Notes: generated from the letters alone by a model not told the origin. A DNA stretch of 19,743 nt from Chitinophagaceae bacterium (GCA_016786965.1 JAEUVL010000139.1:1-19743), one strand, 5' to 3'; shown: positions 6,995-14,597, counted from the first letter of the stretch. Made by a program: numbers and translations.

Positions 6995-8521
6995 TTAGTT
7001 ATAATCGATTTTGGCAAAGCAAAGATAGTTACGATACAAACAAGGAATGATCATTTGTCTGGCACTAACCTGTTTTCCATACTTGGGTAAGAATTCGTAT
7101 CCCTTATCGAGGTTTTTCAGCGTGGGATTACGGTTCATTTGGCCATCCGGCGCTATACCATAGTCATTAAGCAGGTTATTTCGTCTTTCCTGCTGGTTAA
7201 ACAGGAAATGAAGCTGGTCGCCTGTATTCATTAACTGGAAAGAAATGCTTTCGTCTGACTCGTCATCATACTGGCTTTTGCCCATTACATTGCTCCACTC
7301 CAGGTTTCCTTTGTTGTCAAAGGACAAAACAGAAATATTGTCTGCATGATAGCGGACAGCCTGTGTGCTTGGCCGGGAGTTATTCCACCAGTAATAACGG
7401 CTGTAGTACGGTGAGTAATAGTAATTATTGAACGACTGGTTAAAGGGCGAACCATACAGGTAATCCCACCTGTTCCAGCTATTGAAACGGGACGTGGTAT
7501 AGTAAGACTCGCTGCTGATGATAAAGCCCCCGTCGCGGCGGGTCACAATATTGCGGATAAAAAAATCATTGAAGGCCCCCTTCATGGTGGCATCTCCCCT
7601 GGCTTCCCGGCGCAGGTCATCGGTAAATGTGCTGGTATCTTCCATTACCGTTCTCATCCCGGTCTTATCCCATACATAAAAATACAATCCGTCTATATTG
7701 CCTTTTTTCTCTTTGTAGTAAAAAGAAGTAAGGAAATATCGTTTGTTATAATTGTCCACTTTTACCTGTATCTCATCCAGCATACTCTTTTCAATATTGA
7801 GCTGCCAGGAGGATAAAGTATCAGACTGGGCCTGCTTTATCATCATGTAGGCAAGGCTTATATTATCATTATTGTTCCGGAAGAACTTGGAAAACACCAG
7901 GTCTCCATCGTTGTCCAATGCAAATTCGCCGAGGTAATCATTCCTTTCTTCCATAGGAATGTAAAGACGGGACTTTTTCAGCAACTCCAGCTTTTCATTC
8001 AGCAACAGGGTGGTCATGGAATAAAGCTTTTTATTCCGGCTGTTGATCTTAAACACCGCTATCTTGCTTTTATCCTCGCTGGAAATGACGGTATATATCT
8101 TATTATCAGCAGCAAACCCGATATGACTGGTATCCAGTTCCATCACTTCTCCAACCAGTTTTCCATTTCCATCGATCTTTGATGCCTTACAATAAACTAC
8201 ATTCCTTTTCTGGTATTGATAGATCATGTAGGCATAATCGCTATAGGGGAAGAAATCCACATTGATCATCCGGTCGTTATCGGGTACATATTCCTGGTCT
8301 TGCCTGCCGGTCTGCTTCATGTCATTATCAAGCACCACAATGGTGTTCTTTCCCCGGTTATTTTTATAAATGAGAAAGTTGCCGGATATCTTGCCTACGA
8401 TCTCAAAATTCATACGCCGGGTATCATCCCTGTCCGGGTCGGAATAAACGATCTTTTGAGCGGTTACTGAAAGGGCTGAACAAACTAATAACAGGGCGAG
8501 CAACCAAGTTCTGCCTGGCAT
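6995..8521 (-). CDS. Secreted protein of unknown function with an aromatic/Asn-rich loop
   Basis: A 508-residue protein with a signal peptide (about 1-21, ending VTAQ). The mature part is rich in short beta strands separated by turns with DN, DG or GN (VLDNDMKQTG, SKIDGNGKLV, ALDNDGDLVF, SFDNKGNLEW), suggesting a beta-propeller-like or beta-rich fold. Residues about 341-383 are strikingly enriched in Tyr, Trp, Asn and Ser, with runs such as NNYYYSPYYSRYYWWNN. The C-terminus ends RNYLCFAKIDYN with no sorting domain or membrane anchor. No family is recognised. It is probably the first gene of a unit with the membrane protein 23 bases downstream. The ATG at 8521 places the signal peptide at the very N-terminus. 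Confidence 0.8.
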   Translation of the reverse strand: MPGRTWLLALLLVCSALSVTAQKIVYSDPDRDDTRRMNFEIVGKISGNFLIYKNNRGKNTIVVLDNDMKQTGRQDQEYVPDNDRMINVDFFPYSDYAYMIYQYQKRNVVYCKASKIDGNGKLVGEVMELDTSHIGFAADNKIYTVISSEDKSKIAVFKINSRNKKLYSMTTLLLNEKLELLKKSRLYIPMEERNDYLGEFALDNDGDLVFSKFFRNNNDNISLAYMMIKQAQSDTLSSWQLNIEKSMLDEIQVKVDNYNKRYFLTSFYYKEKKGNIDGLYFYVWDKTGMRTVMEDTSTFTDDLRREARGDATMKGAFNDFFIRNIVTRRDGGFIISSESYYTTSRFNSWNRWDYLYGSPFNQSFNNYYYSPYYSRYYWWNNSRPSTQAVRYHADNISVLSFDNKGNLEWSNVMGKSQYDDESDESISFQLMNTGDQLHFLFNQQERRNNLLNDYGIAPDGQMNRNPTLKNLDKGYEFLPKYGKQVSARQMIIPCLYRNYLCFAKIDYN

Positions 8522-8543
8522 AATGATTTGATTTTTTGCTTAT

Positions 8544-8551
8544 TAAAGTTA
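8544..8551 (-). promoter_or_regulatory. Weak candidate -7 box for the secreted-protein gene
   Basis: The minus strand reads TAACTTTA, seven of eight positions of TAnnTTTG, ending 22 bases before the ATG at 8521. No -33 match accompanies it. Confidence 0.3.
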
Positions 8552-8728
8552 CAGGATGCCAGCGAAAACCGGGCCTGCTTTTTTATGACTGATGCAGATA
8601 TTTATCCTATTACACCAGGACGCCGGAAAAAAGAAGTGAGGTTGTCCCGGCAGGTGTTTTTTTTCACAGTCCCTGGCAAACGAAGGTAAAAGTTGGATGG
8701 ATTTTTCTTTCTAATTGGAATTTGCCTA

Positions 8729-8736
8729 TACCTTTG
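8729..8736 (+). promoter_or_regulatory. Candidate -7 box for kup
   Basis: TACCTTTG is an exact TAnnTTTG match, giving a leader of about 90 bases before the GTG at 8831. The -33 position is T-rich but has no TTG. The leader contains the small hairpin at 8775-8793. Confidence 0.5.
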
Positions 8737-8830
8737 CTGGCATTCCTGCAGAATTAAAATCTGTACTCACCTTTGCCCTGTATGAAGCAGGGCCTCGGCG
8801 GGCATCCCAGGAAAAAAATAACAGTACAAA

Positions 8831-10807
8831 GTGAAAATACCTACCAACCGGGTAACCGCAGCAGGACTAATTATTGCCTTGGGAATTATTTATGGTGATA
8901 TTGGAACTTCTCCTCTTTACGTATTTAATTCAATCATTGGAGGCCGGCAGGTCGAAGAAAGCCTGATACTGGGTACCTTATCCTGTATCATCTGGACACT
9001 TACCTTACAAACCACCATTAAATATGTAATACTGGTACTGAAAGCCGATAACCGGGGGGAAGGCGGCACTTTTGCCTTATACGCCCTGGTGCGGCGAAGA
9101 AAAAAATGGCTGGTCATTCCCGCCATGATCGGGGGCGCCGCTTTGCTGGCAGATGGCATCATCACTCCTCCTATCTCCATCACCTCAGCGATCGAAGGGT
9201 TGAAGAAACTACCTTACCTGGGTATTGAAGACGGGAGCGACACGGTGGTAATAATAGTATTATCCATACTGGTTCTTTTCTTTTTTATGCAGCAGTTTGG
9301 TACTGCATCGATTGGCAAATTTTTCGGCCCGTTGATGTTTGTCTGGTTTACCATGCTGCTGGTTCTGGGCGTTATCCATGTATTTGATGATCTGTCCATT
9401 TTCAAAGCACTAAGCCCCCACTATGCCATTAATTTTTTAAGGAACTACCCGGAAGGGTTTTGGCTGCTGGGTGCTGTTTTTCTTTGTACAACGGGTGCGG
9501 AAGCATTGTACAGCGACCTGGGGCATTGCGGACGGTCAAATATCCGTACATCCTGGATCTATGTTAAACTATGCCTGCTGATCCATTATTTCGGGCAAGG
9601 AGCAAACCTGCTGGCTCACCGCAGAAACGTCATTGTTACGGAAGAAACCAAGAATGCGCTGGACATTAATGCCTTTTATGACATGATGCCACAATGGTTT
9701 ATCATTCCGGGGGTGGTAATAGCTACCGCCGCTGCCATTATTGCCAGCCAGGCAATGGTCTCTGGGGCATTCACCCTCATCAGCGAGGCCATGCGCCTTA
9801 ATCTTTGGCCGAAGGTGAAGATCCGTTACCCATCGGAAGCCAAAGGACAGTTGTTTATCCCTGCTATTAATCTTTTGATGTTTGCCGGTTGTGTGGGCGT
9901 TGTGTTGTACTTCCGTAAATCATCCAATATGGAGGCGGCCTATGGGTTGGCTATTATTGTTACCATGCTGATGACGACTATCCTGTTTGCCAATTACCTG
10001 GTGCTGCAACGGGTCAGATCGCTGTGGATCTATATATTTCTCGGTGCCTACCTGATCGTGGAAACCGGCTACCTGGTAGCCCTGATGGTGAAGTTTACCC
10101 ATGGAGGTTATATTACACTGATCATCGGATTGGTAATGTTCCTGGTCATGTATGTCTGGTACCGGGCACGGAAGATCAAGAACCGCTATGTGGAGTTTGT
10201 ACGAATGGAGCATTACATTCCTAAGATACAGGAACTCAGCAATGATAAATCGGTGCCCAAGTATGCCACACACCTTGTTTACCTTACCAGTGCCAATAAT
10301 CCAAAGGAGATAGAGCATAAGATCATTTATTCTATTCTTAATAAAAAACCCAAGCGGGCAGATATCTATTGGTTTGTGCATGTGGATACGGTAGATGATC
10401 CTTATACCTGCGAATACAAAGTAGAACATATCATTCCCAATGATATTATCCGGGTGGACTTCCGTCTCGGATTCAGGATGGAACCACGGATCAACCTGAT
10501 GTTCCGTAAAGTAGTGGAAGACCTCGTGGCGAATAAAGAGGTGAACATCATCAGCCGTTACGAAAGCCTTGCCAGCAGTAACACCGTGGGGGATTTCCAA
10601 TTCATGGTCATGGAAAAATACCTGAGCCAGGATAATGAACTGCCTTTCATCGAACGGGTGATCATGAAATTCCACTTCTGGTTAAAAGACCACAGCCTGT
10701 CTGAAGAAAAAGGATTTGGACTTGACCTTGCCAATGTAACAGTTGAAAAGTTTCCACTGATAGTGGCGCCGGTAACTAACCTGAAGCTGAAACGGATTGA
10801 AGATTAG
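8831..10807 (+). CDS. kup: Kup/TrkD-family low-affinity potassium uptake transporter
   Basis: Kup brings potassium into the cell across the inner membrane by proton symport. The 658-residue length fits the family (E. coli Kup is 622). Diagnostic motifs are GIIYGDIGTSPLYV (residues 18-31), NRGEGGTFALYALVRR (74-89) and DGIITPPISITSAIEG (108-123), followed by GAVFLCTTGAEALYSDLGHCG. About twelve membrane helices run to roughly residue 445 (the last being GGYITLIIGLVMFLVMYVW), and a soluble cytoplasmic C-terminal domain of about 200 residues follows. The start is GTG at 8831, without a Shine-Dalgarno; the first residues MKIPTNRVTAAGL lead directly into helix 1, and no earlier start gives a better N-terminus. 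The stop codon TAG overlaps the left end of the palindromic element at 10804. Confidence 0.96.
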   Translation: MKIPTNRVTAAGLIIALGIIYGDIGTSPLYVFNSIIGGRQVEESLILGTLSCIIWTLTLQTTIKYVILVLKADNRGEGGTFALYALVRRRKKWLVIPAMIGGAALLADGIITPPISITSAIEGLKKLPYLGIEDGSDTVVIIVLSILVLFFFMQQFGTASIGKFFGPLMFVWFTMLLVLGVIHVFDDLSIFKALSPHYAINFLRNYPEGFWLLGAVFLCTTGAEALYSDLGHCGRSNIRTSWIYVKLCLLIHYFGQGANLLAHRRNVIVTEETKNALDINAFYDMMPQWFIIPGVVIATAAAIIASQAMVSGAFTLISEAMRLNLWPKVKIRYPSEAKGQLFIPAINLLMFAGCVGVVLYFRKSSNMEAAYGLAIIVTMLMTTILFANYLVLQRVRSLWIYIFLGAYLIVETGYLVALMVKFTHGGYITLIIGLVMFLVMYVWYRARKIKNRYVEFVRMEHYIPKIQELSNDKSVPKYATHLVYLTSANNPKEIEHKIIYSILNKKPKRADIYWFVHVDTVDDPYTCEYKVEHIIPNDIIRVDFRLGFRMEPRINLMFRKVVEDLVANKEVNIISRYESLASSNTVGDFQFMVMEKYLSQDNELPFIERVIMKFHFWLKDHSLSEEKGFGLDLANVTVEKFPLIVAPVTNLKLKRIED

Positions 10808-10984
10808 ATGACAGATGGAGACTGACAGATGATGGTTTTGAACCAGCAGATTTCTAAATTCATTCAGTGTTTTAAATTAAAAGAATTATCTTCTGTTTAT
10901 TATCGTCATCAACTATTCAACCTGCTGGTTACATTTGATGACATCGGGTAATAAAAAAACTATCATCGATTAACTATCATCTAA
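10803..10984. repeat. Palindromic intergenic element, copy B
   Basis: The outer arms TTAGATGACAG (10804-10814) and CTATCATCTAA (10974-10984) are inverted with 10 of 11 matches. Inside is a perfect 9-bp pair, AACCAGCAG (10841-10849) and CTGCTGGTT (10922-10930). The left arm shares its first 15 bases, and 26 of 33 overall, with copy A at 5862. The left end contains the kup stop codon and the right end stops four bases before the start codon of the next gene. A promoter box lies inside the right half. It looks like a small non-autonomous mobile or REP-type element; no transposase is present. Confidence 0.55.
10930..10937 (+). promoter_or_regulatory. Candidate -7 box inside element B, upstream of hydrolase gene
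   Basis: TACATTTG is an exact TAnnTTTG match inside the palindromic element, which would start transcription about 45 bases upstream of the TTG start at 10989. No TTG at -33 was found. Confidence 0.35.
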
Positions 10985-10988
10985 CCAC

Positions 10989-11777
10989 TTGCCTGCTTTC
11001 ATCTGGTATATCATCATTGGTATTGCAACACTTTCGATCCTTGCTTATGTTTTCCAGGAACGGCTGATCTTTAAGCCGGAAAAACTGAAACAGGATTTTG
11101 AATTCAAATACGATGCCCCCTTCCGGGAATATTTTTTTGACATAGAGCCTGGTGTTCGGATCAACGGATTGCATTTTCACCGGGAAAACCCCAAAGGACT
11201 GATCCTGTATTTTCATGGTAATACACGAAGCATAAAGGGATGGGCCCGTTACGCCAAGGATTTTTACCGGTATGATTATGACGTTGTACTGGTGGACTAC
11301 CGGGGTTTTGGCAAAAGCACCGGCAAGCGCAGCGAAAAAGAAATGCTGAGCGATATGCAGTTTGTGTACAACAAACTGAAAGAAAAATACCATGAAGACC
11401 ACCTGATCGTGTATGGCCGCAGCATGGGCAGCGGCTTTGCCACCAAACTCGCCACCGACAACAGCCCCCGTTATCTTATCCTGGATGCCCCCTACTTTAA
11501 TTTTCTGCGGGTCATTGAGCGGTTTTTACCTATACTACCGCTCAGGGTCGTATTACGCTTTCACCTGCGAACGGATAAATGGCTGCCCGGGGTAAAATGT
11601 CATACTTATATTATTCATGGAACCAAAGACTGGCTGATCCCCATCCGGCACAGTGAAGCCCTTCAAAAGATCAATCCGCAAAAAATTACCCTTATCCGTA
11701 TCCATGGGGGCGGTCATAATAACCTGCCCTCTTTTGACGAGTACCATAACTTCATCCGGGACATTCTGAAATACTAA
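10989..11777 (+). CDS. Membrane-anchored alpha/beta hydrolase (first paralogue)
   Basis: A 262-residue serine hydrolase of the alpha/beta fold, similar to BEM46/S33-type proteins. One N-terminal membrane helix (about 4-22) and the FQERLIFKPEKL stretch anchor it, with the catalytic domain probably periplasmic. The oxyanion motif is LYFHGN (residues 73-78). The catalytic set is S145 in GRSMGSG, D214 in HGTKDW and H243 in GGGHNN. The strand-turn VDYRGFGKSTGK is typical. The start is TTG at 10989: an in-frame stop lies at 10971, and no Met occurs before residue 119, so an ATG start would remove the anchor and half the fold. It is a clear paralogue of 13680-14486, which has about ten more N-terminal residues. 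Substrate unknown. Confidence 0.88.
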   Translation: MPAFIWYIIIGIATLSILAYVFQERLIFKPEKLKQDFEFKYDAPFREYFFDIEPGVRINGLHFHRENPKGLILYFHGNTRSIKGWARYAKDFYRYDYDVVLVDYRGFGKSTGKRSEKEMLSDMQFVYNKLKEKYHEDHLIVYGRSMGSGFATKLATDNSPRYLILDAPYFNFLRVIERFLPILPLRVVLRFHLRTDKWLPGVKCHTYIIHGTKDWLIPIRHSEALQKINPQKITLIRIHGGGHNNLPSFDEYHNFIRDILKY

Positions 11778-12025
11778 GTTCTGGCCCCGCTTTCACCATA
11801 TAAAGTAAGTACAATCAAATAAGTACACACGCAAACCTGCCTTATCCCGGATAGGCAGGGCAAGACGTACAAATGCCTGTCCTGTTCCAGTTCCTTGCAG
11901 GCTCAAAACTTACCAGCAAACGGGTAAAAAGACCAGGGTTGGCCTTACTCTAACCATACTTTTTGCCCGTTTATGGTGCTTTGGTACCCTATGCTCCAGC
12001 CCTTGCCTCACCATGGTTACTTGAT

Positions 12026-12134
12026 AGATAACCCGATGATAAGCCGCTGATAAGCCGGTGATAAGCCGCTGATAAGCCGGTATATAAGAAGCGGCTTATC
12101 TATGGGTTATCTGGGGTTCATCTCTACCTTATCT
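12026..12134. repeat. Opposed array of nine 11-bp units
   Basis: Five 11-bp units run on the plus strand: AGATAACCCGA (12026), TGATAAGCCGC (12037), TGATAAGCCGG (12048), TGATAAGCCGC (12059) and TGATAAGCCGG (12070). After a 10-base spacer TATATAAGAA (12081-12090), four related units run on the minus strand: AGATAAGCCGC (12101-12091), AGATAACCCAT (12112-12102), AGATGAACCCC (12123-12113) and AGATAAGGTAG (12134-12124). The core is WGATAASCC. The flanks 12026-12048 and 12090-12112 form a 23-bp inverted repeat with 20 matches. The 11-bp period is not a multiple of three, so it is not coding, and it is close to one helical turn. Confidence 0.8.
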
Positions 12135-12161
12135 GCCTTTTAACCACCAGCCTCCGCTACC

Positions 12162-12345
12162 TCAGCCGGCAGCCAACCTGGTTGTTACAAGCTTTGCAGG
12201 ATCAATAGAATGTGCTATGGCCAGGGCTTTGTCTATTAATGGCCGGGTATATCTCCGGCCTTACCCGGCCCAGTATGGGCTGGGGCCGTAAAAACTCCTG
12301 CAGCGAAATGGGATGCTTTAAATACCCTCTTTGTACTACTGCCAT
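12162..12345 (-). pseudogene. Possible decayed small reading frame
   Basis: On the minus strand an ATG at 12345 opens a 47-residue frame (MAVVQRGYLKHPISLQEFL, then LRPQPILGRVRPEIYPAI) that stops at 12202. In a neighbouring frame the sequence continues protein-like as LIDKALAIAHSIDPAKL and VTTRLAAG, to a stop at 12162. Joining the two near 12238 would give a helical tail and a total of about 60 residues. No family is recognised; this may be a remnant with one frameshift or chance. Confidence 0.2.
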
Positions 12346-12424
12346 ATCTCCAACTGTTAAGGATTGTCTAATTCAACAAAGCTGAAAACAACTGGACTGC
12401 AATTTGAAATACTACCTCTAAAAT

Positions 12425-12429
12425 GGAGG
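12425..12429 (+). promoter_or_regulatory. Strong Shine-Dalgarno that fixes the lipoprotein start
   Basis: GGAGG lies 5 bases before the ATG at 12435. This is unusual in the window, where most starts lack one, and it argues against the in-frame ATG at 12423, which would overlap it. Confidence 0.7.
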
Positions 12430-12434
12430 TATGT

Positions 12435-13583
12435 ATGAAACTAAAACTTTACACACTGATCTTCGCCGGCTTAAGTATCCTGACTTTATCTTGTAAAACG
12501 GCCAAAAAACTTTACGAAAAAGGGAACTACACCGAAGCCGTGGAATTAGCAGCTAAAAAACTCCAAAAAGATCCTGATGATCCTAAACTGCTCGACATCA
12601 TTCAGCATTCGTACAGCTTTGCGGTGAACGACCATGAAAGCCGTATCCGTAATAATGCTGAAAGCAATAATGAACTGAAATGGGAATGGATGTATAATGA
12701 ATATGCCTCCCTGCAGCGCATGTACGATGCAATATACCGGGTGCCTGCCGTCTTTAACCTGGTGAAGCCTATTGACTACTCCTCGTATGTTACCACCTAT
12801 GCCGAAAAGGCTGGTGATGTGCGTATCGAAAGAGGCATTGCTTTTATGCAGTACTATGATAAACAAAGCTACCGCAATGCCTACAGGGAATTTCAGGCTG
12901 CACTGCGCCTGCTGCCCGGAGACCGGGAAGCCACAGTAAAACTGAATGAAGCATATAGTATGGCAGTCACCAACGTTATCATACTACCGATGCAGCAACA
13001 GGGCGGCTTTGTGTATAGCTCTTATACAGTTGGAGGAAACAATCTTGATGACCAGCTTATACGCAGCCTTCAATACAATAGTGGAAACGAGTTTGTAAAA
13101 TTTTACTCCGCCTGGGATGCCAGAAGCAACCAAGTAAGGGTGGACCAGGAAGTGGATATGCGTCTTGCCACTATCGATTTCGGCAGATACCATGATGAGC
13201 GCAGCACCCGGAAAGTATCAAAAGAGATTGTAGTAAAAGAGATCGTGTACAGACCAGACTCCATCGTAAAGGTGTATGAAAAAGTACATGCCACTATTAC
13301 TACCACCAGAAGAACAATGAGCAGCTCTGCGGTATTGCAATTATCGGTAAGAGATGACAACGGCAGGTGGTTATGGAATGATGAGGTAAAAGGATATCAT
13401 GACTGGGCCACTGAATTCTCCACCTACACTGGTGATGCAAGGGCATTAAGCGAAACAGACAGACAGCTTATCGACAGGAAAAAGGAATTTGCGCCTTCAG
13501 AAAATGAGATCATGAAATGCATTACAGACCAGATAAGCCATGATGCCCAATACAGGATAAAAAACTATTTCAACCGGATGTGA
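12435..13583 (+). CDS. TPR-type outer-envelope lipoprotein of unknown function
   Basis: A 382-residue lipoprotein: the signal sequence ends in a lipobox LTLS-C with the lipidated Cys at residue 20. Two helical segments resemble tetratricopeptide repeats, about residues 24-60 (KKLYEKGNYTEAVELAAKKL) and about 133-175 (RNAYREFQAALRLLPGDREA). The central and C-terminal parts are mixed strand and helix without a recognised family (IVVKEIVYRPDSIVKVYEKV). TPR lipoproteins usually act as scaffolds for envelope complexes. It lies between two paralogous membrane-anchored hydrolases and ends in a clear terminator, so it is probably transcribed separately from the second one. The start at 12435 is preferred over 12423 because of the GGAGG and the better n-region. 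Confidence 0.85.
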   Translation: MKLKLYTLIFAGLSILTLSCKTAKKLYEKGNYTEAVELAAKKLQKDPDDPKLLDIIQHSYSFAVNDHESRIRNNAESNNELKWEWMYNEYASLQRMYDAIYRVPAVFNLVKPIDYSSYVTTYAEKAGDVRIERGIAFMQYYDKQSYRNAYREFQAALRLLPGDREATVKLNEAYSMAVTNVIILPMQQQGGFVYSSYTVGGNNLDDQLIRSLQYNSGNEFVKFYSAWDARSNQVRVDQEVDMRLATIDFGRYHDERSTRKVSKEIVVKEIVYRPDSIVKVYEKVHATITTTRRTMSSSAVLQLSVRDDNGRWLWNDEVKGYHDWATEFSTYTGDARALSETDRQLIDRKKEFAPSENEIMKCITDQISHDAQYRIKNYFNRM

Positions 13584-13603
13584 TAATTAACCAGCCACCA
13601 CCT

Positions 13604-13637
13604 AAAGGACATGCCCTGCATGTCCTTTTTTCTTTTC
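13604..13637 (+). terminator. Rho-independent terminator after the TPR lipoprotein gene
   Basis: AAAGGACATG (13604-13613) pairs with CATGTCCTTT (13619-13628) around a 5-base loop, followed by a T-rich run. The stem is perfect, and it starts about 20 bases after the stop codon. Confidence 0.9.
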
Positions 13638-13644
13638 ATCTTTG
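13637..13644 (+). promoter_or_regulatory. Weak candidate -7 box for second hydrolase gene
   Basis: CATCTTTG matches seven of eight positions of TAnnTTTG, about 35 bases before the ATG at 13680 and just after the terminator. A separate promoter is expected here because of the terminator; no -33 element is visible. Confidence 0.3.
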
Positions 13645-13679
13645 CCCGCACATACTAAATCAGGATCAAGCAAGTGATA

Positions 13680-14486
13680 ATGAACCGGAAGAGAATATTA
13701 AAATGGCTGAAAATAATCGCTATCATCTATGTGGCAGGCGGACTGGCACTATACTTCCTGCAAGACCTTATCCTGTTCCATCCGGTTTCACTGAAAAGGA
13801 ACCACCGTTATGATTTCACCATCCCGCATAAGGACATCAGCATTCCTCTCAATGAAAAAGACACCCTGAACCTGATGGAATTCTTTCCTGCTGATACAGT
13901 GGTGAGAGGCATAGTACTCTATTTCCATGGTAATAAGAGAAACATATCCTGGTACGCTAAATATATCCCCCACTTCACCCGGCATGGATATGAAGTTCTG
14001 ATGATAGACTATCCCGGTTATGGAAAAAGCACCGGAAAGCTGACCGAAAAAAAACTATATGAATGGGCTTTACTGGCTTACAATTTGGCCAACAAGAAAT
14101 TTTCGGCTGACAGCATTATCATCTATGGTAAAAGTATGGGTACAGGCATAGCCGCACAGGTGGCTTCCATCAGGGATTGCAAAAAGCTGATACTGGAAAC
14201 ACCTTATTATGATTTCCCTTCCGTTATCAGTCACTATTTACCCATCTACCCCGTGCGCCGGATGCTGCACTATGAGATCCCTACCTATCAATACCTGGCC
14301 AGGGTGCAGGAGCCGGTAACCATTTTCCAGGGAACCAAAGACCGTATCATCACCTACAGCAATGCCAAAAGGCTGAAACCCATACTGAAGCCCACAGACG
14401 AATTCATCACCATCAGGGGCGGCCACCACAACGATCTGTATCAATTTCGTGAAGTGACCGGCAAATTAGACTCCCTTTTGCGATAA
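13680..14486 (+). CDS. Membrane-anchored alpha/beta hydrolase (second paralogue)
   Basis: A 268-residue alpha/beta serine hydrolase with a basic n-region and one membrane helix (about 10-28), then LQDLILFHP. The oxyanion motif is LYFHGN (80-85). The catalytic set is S152 in GKSMGTG, D221 in GTKDR and H250 in GGHHND. The motif IDYPGYGKSTGKLTEKKLYEWA matches VDYRGFGKSTGKRSEKEML of the first paralogue, and the two align over their whole length. GTG at 13674 is in frame and also possible; ATG at 13680 is preferred as a better codon with no loss. It follows the terminator of the TPR lipoprotein. Substrate unknown; deacylation of an envelope molecule is a guess from location. Confidence 0.9.
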   Translation: MNRKRILKWLKIIAIIYVAGGLALYFLQDLILFHPVSLKRNHRYDFTIPHKDISIPLNEKDTLNLMEFFPADTVVRGIVLYFHGNKRNISWYAKYIPHFTRHGYEVLMIDYPGYGKSTGKLTEKKLYEWALLAYNLANKKFSADSIIIYGKSMGTGIAAQVASIRDCKKLILETPYYDFPSVISHYLPIYPVRRMLHYEIPTYQYLARVQEPVTIFQGTKDRIITYSNAKRLKPILKPTDEFITIRGGHHNDLYQFREVTGKLDSLLR

Positions 14487-14566
14487 ACAGGTACTATTTC
14501 CCATTCCAAACAGGCTGGTAATGAAGCGATAACAAAATCAACTAAGTAAATACCCTAAATGTGGTA

Positions 14567-14597
14567 TTGCTGGCGGGAATTGAGCAGGCTACCTTTA
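14567..14597 (+). promoter_or_regulatory. Candidate promoter placing transcription at the GTG of the next gene
   Basis: TTG at 14567-14569 and TACCTTTA at 14590-14597 are 20 bases apart, the usual Bacteroidota -33/-7 spacing, and the -7 box matches seven of eight positions. Transcription would start at about 14600-14603, practically on the GTG start at 14602, implying a leaderless mRNA. Confidence 0.45.

Larger units (their letters stand above)
8522..8830. other. Divergent intergenic region upstream of kup
   Basis: About 309 bases between two divergent genes. It holds the weak minus-strand promoter box at 8544-8551, a perfect plus-strand box at 8729-8736, and a leader hairpin, GCCCTG (8775-8780) with CAGGGC (8788-8793) around a 7-base loop, in the predicted kup leader. 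An eight-T run at 8657-8664 has no good stem before it. No ORF or known riboswitch pattern was recognised. Confidence 0.5.
11778..12434. other. Long gene-poor region between hydrolase and TPR lipoprotein genes
   Basis: About 657 bases without a convincing gene. From left to right: a hairpin at 11836-11859 (CCTGCC..TAT with ATA.GGCAGG, loop CCCGG) lacking a T run; sequence without recognised features to 12025; the opposed 11-bp repeat array at 12026-12134; a possible decayed minus-strand reading frame at 12162-12345; and a short leader ending in a strong Shine-Dalgarno at 12425-12429. No exact TAnnTTTG promoter box was found upstream of the lipoprotein gene. Confidence 0.5.

Noticed and set aside
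8737..8830. Potassium- or c-di-AMP-responsive riboswitch in the kup leader
   Set aside because: Only one short hairpin (8775-8793) is visible; the conserved motifs of known classes were not recognised.
9920..10675. 251-codon open frame antisense to kup
   Set aside because: It mirrors a well-supported transporter gene, has an odd His/Ile-rich composition and no domain; a shadow of the real frame.
11836..11859. Terminator for the first hydrolase gene
   Set aside because: The hairpin has a bulge and is followed by GGCAAGACG rather than a T run, so it does not look like an intrinsic terminator.
12026..12134. CRISPR array
   Set aside because: The units are 11 bp and directly adjacent, with no spacers and no cas genes nearby.
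12423..12434. Upstream in-frame ATG for the TPR lipoprotein
   Set aside because: It overlaps the GGAGG that serves the ATG at 12435 and would add residues before a normal lipoprotein signal.
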